Shown: in pieces, positions 60,882-64,000 of the stretch
How the letters are laid out: every line of letters begins with the position of its first letter
Position numbering within the stretch: the stretch's first letter is position 1
Assembly (NCBI GenBank): GCA_023396365.1
Contig: JAEWWL010000019.1
Location: 1 to 64,000 of the forward strand
Length of the DNA stretch: 64,000 nucleotides
Reading direction: 5' to 3'
DNA from: Methanobacteriota archaeon
GTDB lineage: Archaea; Halobacteriota; Methanomicrobia; Methanomicrobiales; Methanomicrobiaceae
The notes under the pieces: generated by a model
Databases searched by the model: none
Seen by the model: only the letters and a program-made list of their open reading frames with translations
What the model was told of the DNA's origin: nothing
Translations under genes and position numbers: made by a program

Positions 60882-62112
60882 TATTGTATTTCTCCATTAA
60901 TCTGGATGCAGCATTTTTGCCTGCAATTATTGAGCCTTCCATACTTCTCTCCGGATAATTGGAAAGTGAAAACATTCCGGCAAGGAAAATGCCGTCTTTT
61001 TCATAATCAGGTACAAGTTTTCTATATCCCTTTATATAAACCGGCCCTGCAAATTCCTCTATACTGAGCCTGTACCAGTTCAGTTCATCTTTTCTGACAT
61101 TAAAACGCCTGCAGAAGTCTTCAATCATAATTTCTTTTAGGTTTTCTTTTGGCCTGCCTTCAAAGTATGATGCAAGATAGACGATATGCTCTCCATATCT
61201 TTTTGGTGAAACAAAATTAGTGTGGCCTATTACTGCCCCGTAAGGAGCATTGTCTTTCATATTGAGCCAGTATATACCTTCTGTAACTTCCTTTTCAAGC
61301 CCGATTGTCATGCAGGCTGCGCCCTGGTAGGGAATCGGAGCAAGAGAATTTCCTCTTATTTTTTCAAGTGATGAAGGGCTTATTGTTGAAATCACTACAT
61401 CAAAAGGTATTCCGTTTACTTCCCATTTTGAGTCTTTGAAGGTTATTTTTTCTGCAGGAGTTTCGCTTTTTATAATGCACCCTGAATTCTCCAGTTCTTT
61501 TGTGAGTGAATCTATAAGTGAATTATAACCATTTTTCAGGTAGCCAAGTTTTTCTCCGCCTGTTTTTCTGTCAGAGCGGATGGCAATTCTGGACATCAGC
61601 CATGCAGCTGATACAGACTCTTTCATATTGCCAAATTTGCTGTTTAAAAGTGGTTCAAAGAAAGAATAATAAACACTTTTTCCGCATTTCTCAATAATAA
61701 AATCCTTTGCGGATTTATCATCGAGTGATGAGATATCATATCCCCTGGATTTTATTGTAAGAATTCCGAGTCTTGCTTTATCCGCAATTGAAAGAAGCGG
61801 ATATTTTAATATTTCAAGGGGAGTTGTAAGAGGATAGATTCTGCCGTCAGCATAATAACCAGTGCTTCCTGACAGCCATTCAAGTTCATCATAAATCCCA
61901 AGTGATTTTAATAGCTCAAAGAGATTTTCATCCCCGGAAAAGCAGTGATGATAGAAGTCCTCAACATATCCTGATTTTGCTTTTGAAGATGAGAGGCATC
62001 CTCCTGTTTTCTCTCTTTTTTCAAGTATTGTTATGTTAATACCTGCTCTGCCGGCAAGATTGTATGCCGCAGTCAGGCCGCTTAATCCTCCACCTATTAT
62101 GCAGATATCCAT
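60874..62112 (-). CDS. NAD(P)/FAD-dependent oxidoreductase, amine-oxidase/phytoene desaturase-like
   Basis: The first gene of the unit, 412 residues. N-terminal Rossmann motif IIGGGLSGLTAAYNLA, then the ADP-binding EKREKTGGCLSS segment, and the C-terminal FAD site with GIFLAGMFSLSNYPERSMEGSIIAGKNAA. It resembles desaturase or amine-oxidase-like proteins, and its neighbours suggest action on a membrane lipid (isoprenoid or lipid carrier). The exact reaction is unknown. Confidence 0.85.
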   Translation of the reverse strand: MDICIIGGGLSGLTAAYNLAGRAGINITILEKREKTGGCLSSSKAKSGYVEDFYHHCFSGDENLFELLKSLGIYDELEWLSGSTGYYADGRIYPLTTPLEILKYPLLSIADKARLGILTIKSRGYDISSLDDKSAKDFIIEKCGKSVYYSFFEPLLNSKFGNMKESVSAAWLMSRIAIRSDRKTGGEKLGYLKNGYNSLIDSLTKELENSGCIIKSETPAEKITFKDSKWEVNGIPFDVVISTISPSSLEKIRGNSLAPIPYQGAACMTIGLEKEVTEGIYWLNMKDNAPYGAVIGHTNFVSPKRYGEHIVYLASYFEGRPKENLKEIMIEDFCRRFNVRKDELNWYRLSIEEFAGPVYIKGYRKLVPDYEKDGIFLAGMFSLSNYPERSMEGSIIAGKNAASRLMEKYNNE

Positions 62113-62536
62113 TAATATTACATTTTATTGCAGAGCATTTCATGCTTTTGATTGGAAAAGCCAAATTGTTATGGCAATGAGATTTGTTGTCTGGTAAAAT
62201 TATAAAAAAAGAAATTTTTGAAACTATCATTGATTGAAATTTTTTTTATCAGAAAAAAGGCTGAATTGACAATGCCCTGTGTATTTCAAATTTGGGAAAA
62301 AACAATGTTTTAGTTAATCTGTAAAACAAATTAATGCAATTTAAAAATTTAAAAAAAGATCATTTAATGATAAATCTTAAAATTGATTATTAGCAGATAA
62401 TAGCCTGACTCATGAGCTTTTTTTTGGAAATTTATATAGAAACATAAGAAAGTTTTTGAAGTAATGAATTAATACATTTTTATATCCTGAAGTAACGGGA
62501 AAATAATCTTCACTCCACTGGATGGTGTTTTAATAA
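62113..62536. other. Divergent intergenic region between the glycosylation operon and CetZ
   Basis: A 424-base AT-rich gap with no supported gene. TATA-like elements AATTTATATAG (about 62430-62440) and TTTTTATATCC (about 62474-62484) are candidates for cetZ, whose ATG is preceded by GGATGGTG. Confidence 0.45.
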
Positions 62537-63709
62537 ATGAGAGTCTTTTTCATTGGATTTGGCCAGGCCGGGGGCAAAATAGTCGATATGTTTATCGAAC
62601 AGGATAAGAAAGCCCCTGTCCGAAGCTTTAGGGGAATTGCGGTTAATACTGCAAGAACCGATCTCATGGGTCTTAAACATATAGAACTGCGTGACCGCAT
62701 TCTTATTGGCCAGACCGTTGTAAAAGGTCATGGTGTTGGTACAGATAATGTAACCGGCGCCAAAATTACAGCGGATGAGATTGACAGCATAATCAATACC
62801 ATTGATACAAGAGGTACTCATGATATCGATGCATTTGTTGTTTGTGCAGGTCTTGGAGGAGGTACAGGCTCCGGTGGTTCACCGGTTCTGTGCCGCCATC
62901 TAAAGCGAATTTATCGTGAGCCCGTATATGCATTAGGCATATTGCCCGCGCCTGAGGAAGGAAGGCTGTATTCATACAATGCAGCGAGAAGTCTTTCAAC
63001 ACTCGTTAATGAGGCTGATAATACATTTATATTTGATAACAGTGCCTGGAAAAACGAGGGAGAAAGTGTAAGAAGCGCATATGAACGTCTTAACAATGAG
63101 ATTGTAAGACGTTTTGGTGTTTTATTCCGTGCCGGAGAGGTAGGAAAAACCGGCGTTGGTGAGATGGTTGTAGACTCAAGTGAAATCATCAATACCCTGC
63201 GCGGCGGCGGTGTAAGCTCTGTAGGATATGCAATAAGCGAGAAAGTAACAGAGAGTGTTAAAAACAAGAAAGGATTCCTTGGCGGCTTCTCTGTAAAAAA
63301 GAAGGAGAACACCGAGGAAGTTTTAACAGGCGAAGACAAGTCTGCAAAGATTATCGGGCTTGTAAGGCGTGCGATGCTTGGGCGTCTCACACTTCCGTGT
63401 GACTATACCACAGCTGAACGCGCTCTTGTTCTTATTGCAGGACCGCCTGATGAGATGGACAGAAAAGGTGTTGAAAAATCCAAATCATGGGTTGAAGAGA
63501 ATATTGCCGGTGTTGAGGTAAGAGGCGGAGACTATCCGACTGAAAGCTCAAAAATTGCAGCTGTTGTAATTCTTGCATCAATTGGTGATGCGCCGCGTAT
63601 AAGAGAACTTCTTGAAATAGCAAAAGAAACAAAAGAGGATGTTATAAAATCCAAAGAGCGTCGTGTTACGATGTTCGACAACGAAGAAATTGATCCGTTG
63701 TTTGAGTGA
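62537..63709 (+). CDS. cetZ: CetZ tubulin-like protein (canonical)
   Basis: A 390-residue CetZ: T1 region GFGQAGGKIVDMF, T4 signature GGGTGSGGSPV (residues about 111-121), T7 loop with VVDSSEIINTLRGGG, and a C-terminal tail with FDNEEIDPLFE. A basic insert (KNKKGFLGGFSVKKKE, near residues 240-255) follows the AISEKV segment. CetZ proteins support cell shape and motility in haloarchaea; here the role is unknown. It clearly matches the divergent copy at 2.1 kb. Confidence 0.93.
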   Translation: MRVFFIGFGQAGGKIVDMFIEQDKKAPVRSFRGIAVNTARTDLMGLKHIELRDRILIGQTVVKGHGVGTDNVTGAKITADEIDSIINTIDTRGTHDIDAFVVCAGLGGGTGSGGSPVLCRHLKRIYREPVYALGILPAPEEGRLYSYNAARSLSTLVNEADNTFIFDNSAWKNEGESVRSAYERLNNEIVRRFGVLFRAGEVGKTGVGEMVVDSSEIINTLRGGGVSSVGYAISEKVTESVKNKKGFLGGFSVKKKENTEEVLTGEDKSAKIIGLVRRAMLGRLTLPCDYTTAERALVLIAGPPDEMDRKGVEKSKSWVEENIAGVEVRGGDYPTESSKIAAVVILASIGDAPRIRELLEIAKETKEDVIKSKERRVTMFDNEEIDPLFE

Positions 63710-63716
63710 GGCAGTT

Positions 63717-64000
63717 ATGAAAAAACAAGTAATCTTTTTGGTCTTTTTAATTTTTGCACTTTTTTTTGTGCATTCAGTATCAGCAGAAAATTTCAATGAA
63801 CCGGTTGTAACAATAACTCCGGATAAGAGCTCATATGCTCCCGGAGACAAAGTGTCAATGAGCATAAACGTTCTCCTGACAAGCAGCGGCAGTTCGACAT
63901 TTCCCGGTTCACACTCCCTTAGAGCCTCAACAGGGCTTGAGGATGTTGTATGGGAGTACAGAATAATTCAGAATGGAAACCAGCCGCCAGCGACAACAGT
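63717..64000 (+). CDS. Secreted protein, N-terminal part only
   Basis: The reading frame runs off the right edge. It begins with an N-terminal signal (MKKQVIFLVFLIFALFFVHSV then SAE) followed by VTITPDKSSYAPGDKVSMS, a common entry to Ig-like or MG2-type extracellular domains. Eight bases from cetZ, so likely cotranscribed. The rest and function are not visible. Confidence 0.65.
   Translation, partial: MKKQVIFLVFLIFALFFVHSVSAENFNEPVVTITPDKSSYAPGDKVSMSINVLLTSSGSSTFPGSHSLRASTGLEDVVWEYRIIQNGNQPPATT

Noticed and set aside
1..64000. CRISPR arrays, rRNA genes, integrated virus or conjugative elements
   Set aside because: No regularly spaced repeats, rRNA sequences, integrase or capsid genes were seen. 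The only mobile element trace is at the left edge.

Overview
The window is a stretch of chromosome from a methanogenic euryarchaeon, most likely a member of the Methanomicrobiales (an inference from gene content, not a search). The core genes are archaeal: TFB, Gar1, SRP19, aIF5B, S6e, S8e, S28e, L24e, L7Ae, SecE, Spt5, DtdA and FtsZ1. Methanogen genes include an FmdE-domain protein, a pterin kinase of MptE type, hydrogenase maturation HypB and HypF, and an F420H2 oxidase (FprA). Secreted proteins carry PEGA-like domains. DNA is AT-rich, genes are tightly packed, many starts are TTG/GTG or look leaderless, and three tRNA genes (Ala-CGC, His-GTG, Lys-CTT) lie singly between genes.

Layout. 0-2 kb: the start of an IS5-type transposase has landed in the 3' part of a DegT-family sugar aminotransferase, which is now a pseudogene; an acyltransferase precedes it. 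2-5 kb: a long, divergent tubulin-superfamily (CetZ-like) protein with a repeat-rich tail. 5-12 kb: information-processing genes (tRNA-Ala, TFB, Gar1, PHP protein, SRP19, HypB, S8e, DUF2240, S6e, aIF5B, tRNA-His). 12-17 kb: BASS transporter, FmdE-domain protein and a ZnuACB zinc importer. 17-21.6 kb: a three-gene unit of B12/radical SAM protein, an Nramp-fold membrane protein fused to a LytS-type 5TM sensor domain, and an anchored periplasmic-binding protein without ABC partners. 21.6-27.7 kb: PEGA surface protein, a secreted protein, and an ABC-2 exporter in which one permease is fused to a PrsW-like intramembrane protease.

27.8-37.7 kb: tRNA-Lys, an RCK-DHH fusion, MptE, a radical SAM-HhH protein, an S2P-CBS protease, a PRC-barrel protein, a structured intergenic RNA candidate, a Thg1-type tRNA-His guanylyltransferase and IleRS. 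37.9-43.6 kb: DtdA, FtsZ1, SecE, Spt5 and the L11-L1-L10-L12 stalk operon. 43.8-45.9 kb: two response regulators flanking a small PEGA protein. 46-51.8 kb: HypF, then two winged-helix regulators and a Ski2-like helicase. 52-55.6 kb: an oxygen-defence operon (two rubredoxins, FprA, superoxide reductase) and TrkH. 55.7-57 kb: L7Ae-S28e-L24e-Ndk operon with a structured leader. 57-62 kb: a four-gene membrane/glycosylation operon. 62.5-64 kb: a canonical CetZ and the start of a secreted protein.

Points most worth a second look are the CetZ-like protein whose T4 GTP-binding signature is degenerate and which carries a tail of about 540 residues; the Nramp-LytS fusion in which both metal-binding motifs are replaced; the ABC-2/PrsW fusion; the stem-loop at 33.5 kb; and the pairing of a tRNA-His gene lacking an encoded G-1 with a Thg1 homologue.
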